A DNA stretch of 64,000 nt from Duganella sp. SG902. Lineage in GTDB: Bacteria > Pseudomonadota > Gammaproteobacteria > Burkholderiales > Burkholderiaceae_D. Below the pieces are notes generated by a model, which did no database searches, was not told the DNA's origin, and worked only from the letters and a program-made list of their open reading frames with translations. This document shows, one piece after another, positions 8,160 to 17,455 of the stretch. The DNA is taken from the NCBI RefSeq assembly GCF_013376005.1, contig NZ_JABMJK010000015.1, positions 1 through 64,000 of the forward strand, in the 5' to 3' direction. A program made the translations under genes and the position numbers. Numbering within the stretch: the first letter of the stretch is position 1; each line of letters opens with the position of its first letter.

Positions 8160-9290
8160 TCAGAGGTAGCGCACCCAGGCCGCGCCGCTGGTGCGCTTGA
8201 ATGTGCCGAACGCCCGGCATGGCCAATACAACAGCGGGATCAGCATCGCGCTGAGTGCCCACACCTGCCCCAGGCTGCTGAACTCGAAACGCTGGCCGTG
8301 ATTGGGGCCCAGCCACGCGACCGCCAGCGTTTGCAGGCCAAGCAGCAAGAACAAATGCAGCAGGTAGTAGAACATCGGCGCGCCGCCGAAGGTGGCGCAG
8401 ATGCGCAGGAAGGCGTTGTCCCGCCGCTCAAGCCATGCCAGCACCAGCAAGCCGGTTCCCAGCGTCATCAGCAGAAAGGCCAGCGACGGCGGGTACTTGG
8501 TCACGTTCAGGAACGACATTACGGTATGCAGCGCGTCGGGTCCCTGCCGCCACGGCAAGGTCTCGCCGTAGATATTCAAGCCGCGCAGTACCGCCAACAG
8601 TGCCAGTGCGGCCGTGCCGGCGGACAATAACAGTTTGCGGCGCTGTGCCGGTACAGTGGCCGATGCGTACCAGGGTCCCGCCGCATAACCCAGTACAATC
8701 ACACCGATCCACGGCAACAGCGGATAGCTGACCTTGATCTTTAACGCGCCTTCCGCCACCAGGAAGCCGCGATCATGCAGGATGGTCCAGGGAATATAGC
8801 CGGCGTCGCCGGGCTGGAAAGTGACCGGCGTCAGCGCGTTGTGGCCGAACACGATAAGCAATCCCAGTGCAATCAACGCGCCGCGCGGCAGGCGGTGCAG
8901 CAGCGCCAGCGCAATCATCGCCAGGCCGATCACCCAGATCACTTGCAGATAAATGGTGGCGGGCGGTATGCGTCCGCTCCACGCCACGCTGACCACGCAG
9001 ATCTCCAGCACAATCAGGAACAAGCCGCGCTTGAACAGAAAGCCGGCCGGTGAACGCGGTCCGCTGGCCGGATGCGCGTACAGCCATGCCGACAAGCCGG
9101 CCAGGAACACGAACATCGGCGCACAAAAGTGCGCGGCAAAGCGGCTGAAGAAAAGGCCTGGATCGGTATCCGCCACATTCATCGGATCGCTGACTTGCCA
9201 GCGCAGGAAGAAGGTCTCGCGTACGTGGTCCAGCATCATGATCATCATGACCAGGCCACGCATCACGTCAATCGAGGCGACACGTTTCAT
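8160..9290 (-). CDS. DUF1624 / HGSNAT-like polytopic membrane protein
   Basis: 376 residues with about ten hydrophobic segments. The N terminus RVASIDVMRGLVMMIMMLDH is the signature of the DUF1624 family, related to heparan-alpha-glucosaminide N-acetyltransferase and YeiB proteins. In eukaryotic HGSNAT a membrane histidine carries an acetyl group to a sugar amine; an equivalent His (LDHVRE) is present here. Bacterial members are mostly uncharacterised. The start at 9290 overlaps the TonB receptor stop by 4 bp, so the two are translationally coupled and probably act on the same substrate or its uptake. Family assignment is good; function is unknown. Confidence 0.8.
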   Translation of the reverse strand: MKRVASIDVMRGLVMMIMMLDHVRETFFLRWQVSDPMNVADTDPGLFFSRFAAHFCAPMFVFLAGLSAWLYAHPASGPRSPAGFLFKRGLFLIVLEICVVSVAWSGRIPPATIYLQVIWVIGLAMIALALLHRLPRGALIALGLLIVFGHNALTPVTFQPGDAGYIPWTILHDRGFLVAEGALKIKVSYPLLPWIGVIVLGYAAGPWYASATVPAQRRKLLLSAGTAALALLAVLRGLNIYGETLPWRQGPDALHTVMSFLNVTKYPPSLAFLLMTLGTGLLVLAWLERRDNAFLRICATFGGAPMFYYLLHLFLLLGLQTLAVAWLGPNHGQRFEFSSLGQVWALSAMLIPLLYWPCRAFGTFKRTSGAAWVRYL

Positions 9291-11338
9291 AGCTTGTACT
9301 GCACTTTCAAGGTGACGCGACGGTCCTCGCCCGGCGCCACCCACGTTTGTTGATAGGAGCTCGGATAGTACACTTTGTCGAACAGATTATCGATATCGAG
9401 CGACAGCCGCAGCTTCTTCGTCGGCGACCAGGACGACACCAGCTTGGCCGTGGTGTAGGCAGGCAGCTTGAAAGTGCTGCTGATCGCCACGTCGCCATTG
9501 CGTTCGCCGACGTGGTTCAAGCCGCCGCCCAGCGACGCCTGGCCGAAAGTCCGCACCAGCATCAGATTGGCGCTCTGCTTCGGCACGTTGGCCAACGCGC
9601 CGCCCACGGCCAGCACATTATCGCGCAGGACCTTGGCGTCGGTGTATGCGTACGAGAACGACAGCTGCAGCTTGCGCGCGATCTCGCCCGCCACATCCAG
9701 CTCCACACCCTTGCTGCCGACTTCCCCGGCGGCCAGCGAGAAATTGGTGTCGAGAGGATTCAACGTCAGCACGTTCTTCTTGCGGATCGAGTACAGCGCC
9801 AACGTGCCGCTTACCTTGCCATCGGCGCTATCGTATTTCACGCCGGTTTCGTAAGCGCGGCTGCTTTCGGCCGGAAAGGACTCGTTGTTGATGCCGATGC
9901 CGCTGTTCGGCCGGAACGACTTGCCGGCCGACGCGTAGAGAGAAACCTGCCGGTCGGGCTGGTACACAATGCCGATGCGTGGACTGGTCGCCTCCAGCGT
10001 TTGATGATTCCGCAAGCCGCCGCGATTGTAGTTGCTGATGGTCTGACGATAAGCGTCGCGCCGCACGCCGACCAGCGCTTTCCACTGCGCTCTCAGGTCG
10101 ATCTGGTCCTGCACATAGACCGCCGTCTGCCACTGCTGTTCGCGGGTGTTGAGCGACGGCGCAAGCGCGGTGGGCTGCGGACCGCCGTACACCGGTGCGT
10201 AAATATCGATGGCGTAAGGCGCGCCCGCATTGGGGCTCTTGCGCAGTTGCAGGCGGTCGTCGACGAAGCGATAACCGTCCACTCCCGCCAGCACATGGTG
10301 GGCGCCGACCTTGCCTAGCAACTCGACACGTCCGGACCAGTCCTGCGCCGAGAAGTCCCGATAGCGGCGCTGACGCCACAAAGTCCGGCCATCGGCCTGC
10401 AACGCCGATGCCTCGGTCGAAAAGCCCATCATCGAACTATCGCGATACGAAAGCCCGCCCTGCAGCGACCATTGCTCGTTAAAGTCATGCTGCACAAACA
10501 GCTGATGCCCTGTCGACTTGACCGTCATCGGGCCATCGGCGCGCTCGCCGAGAAAGCGCGAATTCGGAATCAGACCCAGCACGCCCTTTACGGCGACCAC
10601 GCCACGGTCGAAGTAAGCTTGCTGCTCGAAAGCTTCCAGCTCGTACGACAGCGTGGTCTGGTCTGACAAGCGCCAGATCAGCGATGGCGACACCATGTGC
10701 CGTTTGGACGACAGCGTATCGCGGAAACTATCGCCCTTTTCATACGCCGCGTTCAGACGGTAAGCCACCGTCTCGCTCAAAGGCCCGGTCAGGTCCACCG
10801 CTGTGCGCCAAGTCTGGTGCGAAGCCAGTGACTGCTCAAGCGAATAGGAAGGCTGAAACAGCGGCTTGCGCGTCGTGATGTTGATGATGCCGCCCGGTTC
10901 TCCGCGCCCATACAGTGCGGCGGCCGGGCCTTTCAGGATCTCGATGCTGGCGATATTCGCGCTGTCGCGCAGGCCGTTGTAGCCGCGGCTCGAGCTGAAG
11001 CCGTTCACCAGGAAGTCCGAACCATAATTCGGATCGCCAGTAAAACCGCGCACCGCATAGCTGTCCCACACGCCGCCGAAATTACTCTGGCGCGAAATGC
11101 CGCTGCCCATGTCCAGCGCATCGGCAAAGCGGCTCACGCCCGCATCGCTCAGCATCTCCGAGGTCAGCACGCGCGCGCTTTGCGGCAAATCCCTCAGGTC
11201 AGTCTCGGTCTTGGTGGCGCCGGTGGCGGACAAGCCGCGGTAAGGCTGCCGCTGGGCCACGATCTCCACCACATCATCGGCAACGGCAAGCAAGGGACAG
11301 GCAGCCGCGACGCAGGCGGCCAGGCGCAAACGGTACAT
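9287..11338 (-). CDS. TonB-dependent siderophore-type receptor
   Basis: 683 residues, outer-membrane gated barrel. A signal peptide (MYRLRLAACVAAACPLLAVA) is followed directly by a TonB-box-like region and a complete plug: DLPQSARVLTSEMLSDAG, RGFTGD, NGFSSSRGYNGL and EILKGPAAALYGRGEPGGII, which is diagnostic of siderophore receptors. The barrel fills the rest and ends WVAPGEDRRVTLKVQYKL. ATG at 11338 has AAGGA 6 nt upstream; the alternative TTG at 11344 does not. Ferric-siderophore uptake is the family expectation. It is divergent from another receptor operon with shared 17-bp dyads between them. Confidence 0.9.
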   Translation of the reverse strand: MYRLRLAACVAAACPLLAVADDVVEIVAQRQPYRGLSATGATKTETDLRDLPQSARVLTSEMLSDAGVSRFADALDMGSGISRQSNFGGVWDSYAVRGFTGDPNYGSDFLVNGFSSSRGYNGLRDSANIASIEILKGPAAALYGRGEPGGIINITTRKPLFQPSYSLEQSLASHQTWRTAVDLTGPLSETVAYRLNAAYEKGDSFRDTLSSKRHMVSPSLIWRLSDQTTLSYELEAFEQQAYFDRGVVAVKGVLGLIPNSRFLGERADGPMTVKSTGHQLFVQHDFNEQWSLQGGLSYRDSSMMGFSTEASALQADGRTLWRQRRYRDFSAQDWSGRVELLGKVGAHHVLAGVDGYRFVDDRLQLRKSPNAGAPYAIDIYAPVYGGPQPTALAPSLNTREQQWQTAVYVQDQIDLRAQWKALVGVRRDAYRQTISNYNRGGLRNHQTLEATSPRIGIVYQPDRQVSLYASAGKSFRPNSGIGINNESFPAESSRAYETGVKYDSADGKVSGTLALYSIRKKNVLTLNPLDTNFSLAAGEVGSKGVELDVAGEIARKLQLSFSYAYTDAKVLRDNVLAVGGALANVPKQSANLMLVRTFGQASLGGGLNHVGERNGDVAISSTFKLPAYTTAKLVSSWSPTKKLRLSLDIDNLFDKVYYPSSYQQTWVAPGEDRRVTLKVQYKL

Positions 11339-11352
11339 GGACAATCCTTAAT

Positions 11353-11373
11353 TAATGCAAGTCGGCTGCATTA
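11353..11373. promoter_or_regulatory. Fur-like operator candidate 1
   Basis: TAATGCA, 7 nt, TGCATTA is a perfect dyad with 7-bp arms. Its core ATGCAA-N5-CTGCAT matches the two further sites at 11381 and 11419. It lies 15 bp upstream of the leftward receptor start, where a repressor would block transcription. Iron-regulated control by Fur is inferred from the receptor context. Confidence 0.5.
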
Positions 11374-11380
11374 TACACAA

Positions 11381-11397
11381 ATGCAATTCTGTTGCGT
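11381..11397. promoter_or_regulatory. Fur-like operator candidate 2
   Basis: ATGCAA, 5 nt, TTGCGT: one mismatch from the perfect dyad at 11419, with identical spacing. Confidence 0.45.
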
Positions 11398-11418
11398 TAA
11401 CTAAAAAGCCCGACTATT

Positions 11419-11435
11419 ATGCAATCCAGTTGCAT
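11419..11435. promoter_or_regulatory. Fur-like operator candidate 3
   Basis: ATGCAA, 5 nt, TTGCAT: perfect 6-bp arms, 30 bp upstream of the rightward receptor start. With sites 1 and 2 it spans the divergent promoter region and could control both operons. Confidence 0.5.
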
Positions 11436-11465
11436 TAGCAACGTCAACCATAACCACTTCAGAAC

Positions 11466-13745
11466 ATGCTCAATACACTACGGCCCCTGACCATGGCGAT
11501 CTCGCTCGCCCTGTTCACCCACTACGCCTGCGCCGAGGACGACGACAGCGCACTCCACACCGTCACCGTCAACAGCGCGCGCAGCACGCTGGACCGCGAC
11601 CTGCCCAACACCGTGGCCGGCAGGTCGCAGGAAGAACTGCGCCAGCAGCAGAACGTCTTCAATCCCGAGGACGCGCTGCGCAACCTGCCCAGCATGACGA
11701 TCCGCAAACGTTATAGCGGCGACCGCAATGCCCTGGTTGGCGGGCGAAGCTTCTCCACCACCCAGGCCCCGCGCGCGCTGGTTTACATGGATGGCTACCT
11801 GTTGTCCAACTTCCTGGGCCGCTTTGACGCGCCGCGCTGGAACATGATCGCACCGGAGGAAATGGCGCGTGCCGAAGTGCTGTACGGCCCCTTCTCCGCG
11901 CTCTACCCCGGCAACTCGATCGGCACCACCATTGCGATGACCACCAGCCGCCCGAGCACTTTTTCCGGCGCAGTGCGCATCGCCGGACAAGACCAGGCCT
12001 ACGACCAATACGGCGGCAAGGACCACTACCGCAACTACCAGGCCTCCGCGCTGCTGGCCGACCGCTTGGCATCGGGCCTGTGGTACAAGCTGATGATCAA
12101 CCACCAGGACGCCACCAGCCAGCCGATGGGCTATTACACCGTCACGGCCAACGCCGACGGCGTCTTCCCGGCCGCAAGCGGCAGCGGCCCGGTCACACCG
12201 GTCAGCGGCATCGTCTACGACACCAGCGCCTTCGGCACCCGCCGCGCGGTATTTGGCGCCAACGCCGGCGCCATCGATCACACGATACAGAACACGGCCA
12301 AGCTCACGCTGGGCTACGACATCGGTTCCACCGTCAGCACCGAGGCCATGTTCGCCTGGTGGGGCAACGACAGCACCACGCGCAACCAGACCTTCCTGCG
12401 CGACAGTGCCGGCAACGCCGTCTGGTCCGGCAAGGTCAGCGACGGCGCGAATACCTTCGCCATCCCCGCGTCGGCCTTCATCCCCTACACCCGCGATGAG
12501 CGGCACGCGATGCTCGGGTTCAGCGCGCGCACCCGCAACCCATCCGGCTGGAACGGCAATGTCATCGTCAGCGCCTACCGTGTGCTGGACGACCGGCAAC
12601 GCAACGCCGGCATGGCCGATCCTCTGGCGGCCAACGGCGGCGCCGGCACCGCCGTGGTGCGCGACGGCAGCGGCTTCGAGTCGCTGGACGCCAGCATCAA
12701 TCGCGCCGGCGCAAACCACCACTTGACCTTTGGCGTGCATGCGGACACCTACAAACTGAAACAATCGACCCGCGCCACCGCCGACTGGCGCGACGCCAGC
12801 GGTGCGGAAACGCAGTTCGTCGGCGGCGAAACCCGCATCCTGGCACTGTATGGGCAGGATGCATGGCACTTCGCGCCGGGCTGGCACGCTGTACTGGGCC
12901 TGCGCGCGGAGTCGTGGGAGGCCAGCGATGGCGTGCAACGCCTCGCCCCCGGCGCCAACGTCAACTACGCCCGCCGCAGCGAGCAAGCCTGGTCACCCAA
13001 GCTGTCGCTGGCATGGGATGCTGACGACAGCACCACGCTGCGTCTTTCGGCCGCGCGCGGCACACGCTTCGGCACCGTGGCGGAACTGTTCCAGGGGACG
13101 GCGGCGGGCAGCAGCATCATCGTCAACGATCCCAATCTGAAGCCGGAGCGCTCCACCGCGCTGGAACTGGCGGCGGAGCAGCGCTACGCGCTGGGCAGCG
13201 TGCGCGCCTCGCTGTTCCAGGACGACGTGCGCGACACCATCTGGAGCCAGTTGAACCTGGCCGTGTTCCCCAATGTGACCAACGTGCAAAACGTCGGCCG
13301 CGTGCGCACGCGCGGACTGGAGCTGGCGGGCCAGATCGACCGGCTTGGCGTTCAAGGCCTGAGCGCGGAGGCCAACATCGCCTACGGCAAGGCCACCATC
13401 CTTGAAAACGACAACTACCTGCCCTCGGTGGGGAAAAACTGGCCGCGCGTGCCGCGTGTGCGCTCGGCCACCACGCTGGTCTACGCGCCGGGCGAACTAT
13501 GGAGCCTGGCGGCGACTTACCGCTACTCCGGACCGCAGTTCAATGAAATCAACAATGCCGACTACAACACCGACGTCTATGGCGCCATTTCGCGCGTGCG
13601 CCAGCTGGATGCGCGCCTTCTGCTCAAACCATCCAAAGGCATGGAGTTCGCGCTCGGTGTCGACAACCTGAATAACAACAAGGCTTACCAGATGCACCCC
13701 TATCCGGGCCGCACGCTGTTTGCCGAAGTACGCTATGCCTTTTAA
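11466..13745 (+). CDS. TonB-dependent receptor heading an ABC-exporter operon
   Basis: 759 residues. Signal peptide to about residue 23 (ALFTHYACA), then the acidic segment EDDDSALHTVTVNSARST, the plug (NVFNPEDALRNLPSMTIRKR, then VLYGPFSALYPGNSIGT) and a long barrel ending LFAEVRYAF, with the expected terminal Phe. Ten bp after the stop comes an ABC ATPase gene and then two permease genes, all on the same strand. This points to one system moving a substrate across both membranes. The spacer to the divergent receptor carries three Fur-like dyads. The ligand is unknown. Confidence 0.88.
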   Translation: MLNTLRPLTMAISLALFTHYACAEDDDSALHTVTVNSARSTLDRDLPNTVAGRSQEELRQQQNVFNPEDALRNLPSMTIRKRYSGDRNALVGGRSFSTTQAPRALVYMDGYLLSNFLGRFDAPRWNMIAPEEMARAEVLYGPFSALYPGNSIGTTIAMTTSRPSTFSGAVRIAGQDQAYDQYGGKDHYRNYQASALLADRLASGLWYKLMINHQDATSQPMGYYTVTANADGVFPAASGSGPVTPVSGIVYDTSAFGTRRAVFGANAGAIDHTIQNTAKLTLGYDIGSTVSTEAMFAWWGNDSTTRNQTFLRDSAGNAVWSGKVSDGANTFAIPASAFIPYTRDERHAMLGFSARTRNPSGWNGNVIVSAYRVLDDRQRNAGMADPLAANGGAGTAVVRDGSGFESLDASINRAGANHHLTFGVHADTYKLKQSTRATADWRDASGAETQFVGGETRILALYGQDAWHFAPGWHAVLGLRAESWEASDGVQRLAPGANVNYARRSEQAWSPKLSLAWDADDSTTLRLSAARGTRFGTVAELFQGTAAGSSIIVNDPNLKPERSTALELAAEQRYALGSVRASLFQDDVRDTIWSQLNLAVFPNVTNVQNVGRVRTRGLELAGQIDRLGVQGLSAEANIAYGKATILENDNYLPSVGKNWPRVPRVRSATTLVYAPGELWSLAATYRYSGPQFNEINNADYNTDVYGAISRVRQLDARLLLKPSKGMEFALGVDNLNNNKAYQMHPYPGRTLFAEVRYAF

Positions 13746-13754
13746 GGAAACCGC

Positions 13755-14459
13755 ATGATACACATCGAAAAACTGGTGAAGCGCTACGATGGCCGCACCG
13801 TGCTGCATGGGCTGGACCTGCACGTCGCCGGCGGCGAAGTCTACGCCCTGCTTGGCCCCAACGGCGCCGGCAAATCCACCACCATCGGCTGCCTGCTGGG
13901 CTTTGTGCAAGCCGACCAAGGCAGCATCCGCCTCGCCCACACCGATCTTCCGCCGGCGCAGGCGGCGGTGCGGCATGCCGCCTATATCGCTGAAAACGTC
14001 GCCCTCTATGAGCGCCTCACCGGCGTGGAGAACGTGGAATTCTTCATGCGTTTGCTGGGCCAGGCCCCGAGCCGCGACCATATCGAGGCCTTGCTGGAGC
14101 GCGCCGGCCTGCCCCGGCATGCGTGGCACAGGCAAGCACACGGCTACTCCAAGGGCATGCGGCAGAAAGTCGGCATCGTCATGGCGCTGGCCAAGGGCGC
14201 GCGCGTGCTGGTGCTGGACGAGCCAACCTCCGGTCTCGATCCGGAAGCCAGCGTGGCCTTCGGCCGCTTGGTCAGGACGCTGGCCGACGATGGCGCGGCG
14301 GTATTGATGGCAACGCACGATCTGTTCCGCGCGCAGGAGCTGGCCGATCGCTGCGGCATGCTGGTGGGCGGCCAACTGGCCGGCGAATGGAAACTGGGAG
14401 AATTGAATGCAGGCGAACTTGAACGCAACTACCTTGACATCCTCGCTCGTCGCGTCTGA
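13755..14459 (+). CDS. ABC transporter ATP-binding protein (NosF/CcmA-like)
   Basis: 234 residues. Walker A GPNGAGKSTT (about 36-45), a signature loop of the variant form YSKGMRQKVGI instead of LSGGQ, Walker B VLVLDEPTSGLDP, and H-loop ATHD are all present. The YSKGMRQ variant is typical of ABC-2 type exporters such as NosF. AAGGA lies upstream of ATG 13755. It overlaps the following permease gene by 53 bp, so the three ABC genes form one translational unit with the TonB receptor. Confidence 0.92.
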   Translation: MIHIEKLVKRYDGRTVLHGLDLHVAGGEVYALLGPNGAGKSTTIGCLLGFVQADQGSIRLAHTDLPPAQAAVRHAAYIAENVALYERLTGVENVEFFMRLLGQAPSRDHIEALLERAGLPRHAWHRQAHGYSKGMRQKVGIVMALAKGARVLVLDEPTSGLDPEASVAFGRLVRTLADDGAAVLMATHDLFRAQELADRCGMLVGGQLAGEWKLGELNAGELERNYLDILARRV

Positions 14460-15900
14460 GCCGGCCGGCGGCGCGCGCCGTTGGCTGCGCGCTTTCGCCG
14501 GCGCCTGGCAGGCCGACTGGCGCGAACGCCGGCGCGACTGGCGCACTTGGCTGGTGATCGTCGCCGGGTTGCTGCTGGCCGCGTGTGCCGCGCTGCTGTC
14601 GTCCCTGCAGCTGCAGGCGACACAGGCCGCGCGCGACGAGGCGCAGGCAGCCGAGCAGCGGCGCTGGACGCAGCAAGGCAGCAAGAACCCGCACTCCGCC
14701 GCCCATTATGGCGTGTACGTGTTCAAGCCCTTGTCGGCGCTGGCGGCGCTTGATCCCGGCATCGAGCATTATGTCGGCGCCAGCGTATGGTTGGAGGCGC
14801 ATAAGCAGAACGATCTGGTGTACCGCCCCGCCAACGACGAACCGGGCGCCAGCCGCCAGTTCCGGCTTTCGCCCGCGCTGGTGATGCAGGTGCTGGCGCC
14901 GGTAGCCATGATCTTCCTCGGCTTCGGCATGTTCTCCGGCGAACGCGAGCGCGGCACGTTGGCCGCGCTGCGCATCAACGCCGCCCCGCTCAGCGCCTTG
15001 GCGGCGGCGCGCGGCGCGGTACTGCTTTGCCTCGCGCTGGCGCTGGCGGCGCCGGCCTGCGCCGCCGTCGGGATGGTCGAATGGACGCTGGACAACCGCA
15101 GCCCCTTCAGCGACGCCGCCGCGCGCACCGCCGTCTTCGCACTGGGATACCTGCTCTACCTGTGCACCTGGGCGGCGCTGATCGCCGCCGTTTCGGCCTG
15201 GTCGCGCACCCTGCGCGGCGCCCTGGCGCTGTTGATCGGCATGTGGGCCATGACCGGGCTGGTGGCTCCGCGCAGCGCCGCCGAACTGGCGCAGCTGGCC
15301 GCACCGCTGCCGTCCATGCAAGCCTTCCGTGCGGCGCTGGACCAGGAGCTGGGCATGCCGGACGATCCCGATCAGGCGCGCCGCGACAAAGAGGAGCTGC
15401 TACGCCAGTATGGCGTAAAGGACGAGAAGGACCTGCCAATCAACTGGTCCGGCATCAGCCTGCAACGTGGCGAAGAACACGGCGACCGCGTTTTCGACGC
15501 CCACTACGGCCGCGTGTTCGACGCCATGCGTCGCCAGAGCGAGACGGCGGCGCTGGCCGGATGGCTGTCGCCATCGGTCGCGGTGGCAGGCTTGTCCAGC
15601 GCGGCGGCGGGCAGCGACACAGCCCACCACATCCAGTTCATCAACAGCGCGGAACAGCAGCGCCGCTTGATTCAGCAGGTGCTCAACAAAGCCATCACCG
15701 AACACCCCGAGCGCAACGGCGTGCGTTACGAGGGCGATCACACGCTGTGGGAACGGGTGCCGCCGTTCCGGCTGGTCTACCCGCCACTGGACGCCAGCGT
15801 GCTGCTGCGCCACCTCCTGCCCCTGCTCGCGCTGTTTGCGGCCAGCCTGCTGCTGTGCGGCGCCGGCCTGCGCCAACTACGTAATGGAAACCTTCGATGA
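14407..15900 (+). CDS. ABC-2 type permease, DUF3526-like, first copy
   Basis: 497 residues. One membrane segment near the N terminus (TWLVIVAGLLLAACAALL, about 48-65), a large extracytoplasmic domain, then a cluster of segments around 160-290, a second soluble stretch with charged residues, and a final segment (LLPLLALFAASLLLCGAGL). This layout (TM, big periplasmic loop, multi-TM core) is that of DUF3526 permeases. The start at 14407 has GGGAG upstream and lies inside the ATPase gene. The downstream gene is a paralogue of equal length, so the transporter is probably a heterodimer. Confidence 0.82.
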   Translation: MQANLNATTLTSSLVASEPAGGARRWLRAFAGAWQADWRERRRDWRTWLVIVAGLLLAACAALLSSLQLQATQAARDEAQAAEQRRWTQQGSKNPHSAAHYGVYVFKPLSALAALDPGIEHYVGASVWLEAHKQNDLVYRPANDEPGASRQFRLSPALVMQVLAPVAMIFLGFGMFSGERERGTLAALRINAAPLSALAAARGAVLLCLALALAAPACAAVGMVEWTLDNRSPFSDAAARTAVFALGYLLYLCTWAALIAAVSAWSRTLRGALALLIGMWAMTGLVAPRSAAELAQLAAPLPSMQAFRAALDQELGMPDDPDQARRDKEELLRQYGVKDEKDLPINWSGISLQRGEEHGDRVFDAHYGRVFDAMRRQSETAALAGWLSPSVAVAGLSSAAAGSDTAHHIQFINSAEQQRRLIQQVLNKAITEHPERNGVRYEGDHTLWERVPPFRLVYPPLDASVLLRHLLPLLALFAASLLLCGAGLRQLRNGNLR

Positions 15901-17390
15901 CACACATTTTGACCTTGATCGTCTATGACTTGCGCAGCCAGCTACGCGAGCGCGGCACGCTGGCGCTGATGCTGGCCGCCTTGCTGCTCGCGCTGTCCGG
16001 CCTATACGAAGGCCAACGCTACGCCACGCGGAACCAGCGCGCGGCGCACGCGGCCGCGGTCCAGCAAAGCCAGGCGCGGACGGACGCCGAGGCGCTGGCG
16101 AAGCGCTACTTCGCCCAGCCGGACGCCGCGGAATTCGCCGGCATGAAGTGGTGGCGCACACCGGTCGATATACGCGGCTACGCCTTCCGCGAACACGTCG
16201 GCTTTGCCGCCAAGCCGGACATCCCCGCCGGTGCGCTGGCGGTGGGCCAGTCCGACCTGCTGCCGGCCTACGTGAGGGTGCGCGCCGAGTCGATGGAGTC
16301 GGCACGCACCGCGCTGGAAATCGAACACCCGGCGCTGCTGGCGGTGGGCCGCTTCGACCTGCAATTTTTCGTGGTCTATCTTTGGCCGCTGATACTGCTG
16401 GCCCTCACCACCTCGGTGCTGACGCAGGACCGCGAAAGCCTGCGGCTGCGCGCGCTGCAACTGCAAGGCGTGCGACCGGGACGCATGCTGGTGGCGCAGG
16501 TTGCGGCGCGCAGCCTCGCCGCAACCTGCCTGCTGTCGCTGGTCTGCTGCGCGGCGGCGCTGGCCATGGGCGCCGTTCCGGCAAATGGCGCCGGCATGTC
16601 GGCCTTGGCGCAATGGAGCGGCGTGGCGCTGCTGTATGGCGCTTTCTGGTCGGCGGTGGCGATCGCCGTGTGCGCCGTTTGCGGCAACCGCATGACCGCG
16701 GCATTCGCGGGTTTCGGCGCGTGGCTGGTGCTGGCCATCGTGCTGCCCGGCGCCTTGAGCGCAGGCGTACAGGCTGGCGCTCCGCTGCCTCATCGCGAGC
16801 GCTACGTGCAAGCCATGCGCGACGCCGGCGACATCGTCGCGGCCAACAAGCTGGCCAGCCTCGCGCGTTTCTACGACAGCCATCCGGACTGGAAACCGGC
16901 GGCTTCGCTGGACAAGATATCGTCCAGCGTCTCGCGGCTTCAGCGCGCGCAGGAACTGGAACGGGTCATGGCCGATACCGACCGCCAGTTCGCGCTGGCC
17001 GCCGAACGCCGCCAGCACCTGTTCGAACGCCTGCAGGCGGCCAGTCCGGTCACGCTGGTGTATCAGTCGCTGTCCGCGCTGTCCGGCAACGACAGCGCGC
17101 GCCACCAGCGCTTCCTGGCCGAGGTGCAGGCCCACCAGCAAACCCTGCGCGACTATTTCCAGCGCGTGATCCAGCTATCCGCGCTGGGCGACGAGCGCAC
17201 CGCGTGCCCGCGGACATGCCTGGGCGGCTACGGATTCCGCGACTTTGCGCAAGTGCCGGCGTTCGCCCCATCGGCCAGTCTGGCGGTGGCGTCGCCGTGG
17301 CGCATGCAGCTTGCTCCGCTGCTGCCTTGGATCGCTATACTGTTGGGTATCGCGGCCGTGCTGCTGCGCCGCCGGGACCGCGCCGCTTGA
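15897..17390 (+). CDS. ABC-2 type permease, DUF3526-like, second copy
   Basis: 497 residues, the same architecture as the preceding permease: N-terminal segment (LALMLAALLLALSGLYEG), periplasmic domain containing KWWRTPVDIRGYAF, a membrane core from about residue 155 (LQFFVVYLWPLILLAL) to about 290, a helical soluble domain, and a last segment near 475-490. ATGA overlap of 4 bp with the first permease gene. The two large periplasmic domains suggest contact with the substrate or with the TonB receptor; this is inference. Confidence 0.82.
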   Translation: MTHILTLIVYDLRSQLRERGTLALMLAALLLALSGLYEGQRYATRNQRAAHAAAVQQSQARTDAEALAKRYFAQPDAAEFAGMKWWRTPVDIRGYAFREHVGFAAKPDIPAGALAVGQSDLLPAYVRVRAESMESARTALEIEHPALLAVGRFDLQFFVVYLWPLILLALTTSVLTQDRESLRLRALQLQGVRPGRMLVAQVAARSLAATCLLSLVCCAAALAMGAVPANGAGMSALAQWSGVALLYGAFWSAVAIAVCAVCGNRMTAAFAGFGAWLVLAIVLPGALSAGVQAGAPLPHRERYVQAMRDAGDIVAANKLASLARFYDSHPDWKPAASLDKISSSVSRLQRAQELERVMADTDRQFALAAERRQHLFERLQAASPVTLVYQSLSALSGNDSARHQRFLAEVQAHQQTLRDYFQRVIQLSALGDERTACPRTCLGGYGFRDFAQVPAFAPSASLAVASPWRMQLAPLLPWIAILLGIAAVLLRRRDRAA

Positions 17391-17455
17391 CAATACACCG
17401 GCGCCGCGCTTGGCGTATAGTATGGCCTGCCAGTTGTTGTCAAAAAAAGGAAGTC

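Noticed and set aside
16148..17455. Long in-frame extension upstream of the Pat gene
   Set aside because: It lies in another frame of the second permease gene, is Arg/Ala/Gly-rich shadow, and the ATG at 17456 has a good Shine-Dalgarno and family-typical N terminus.
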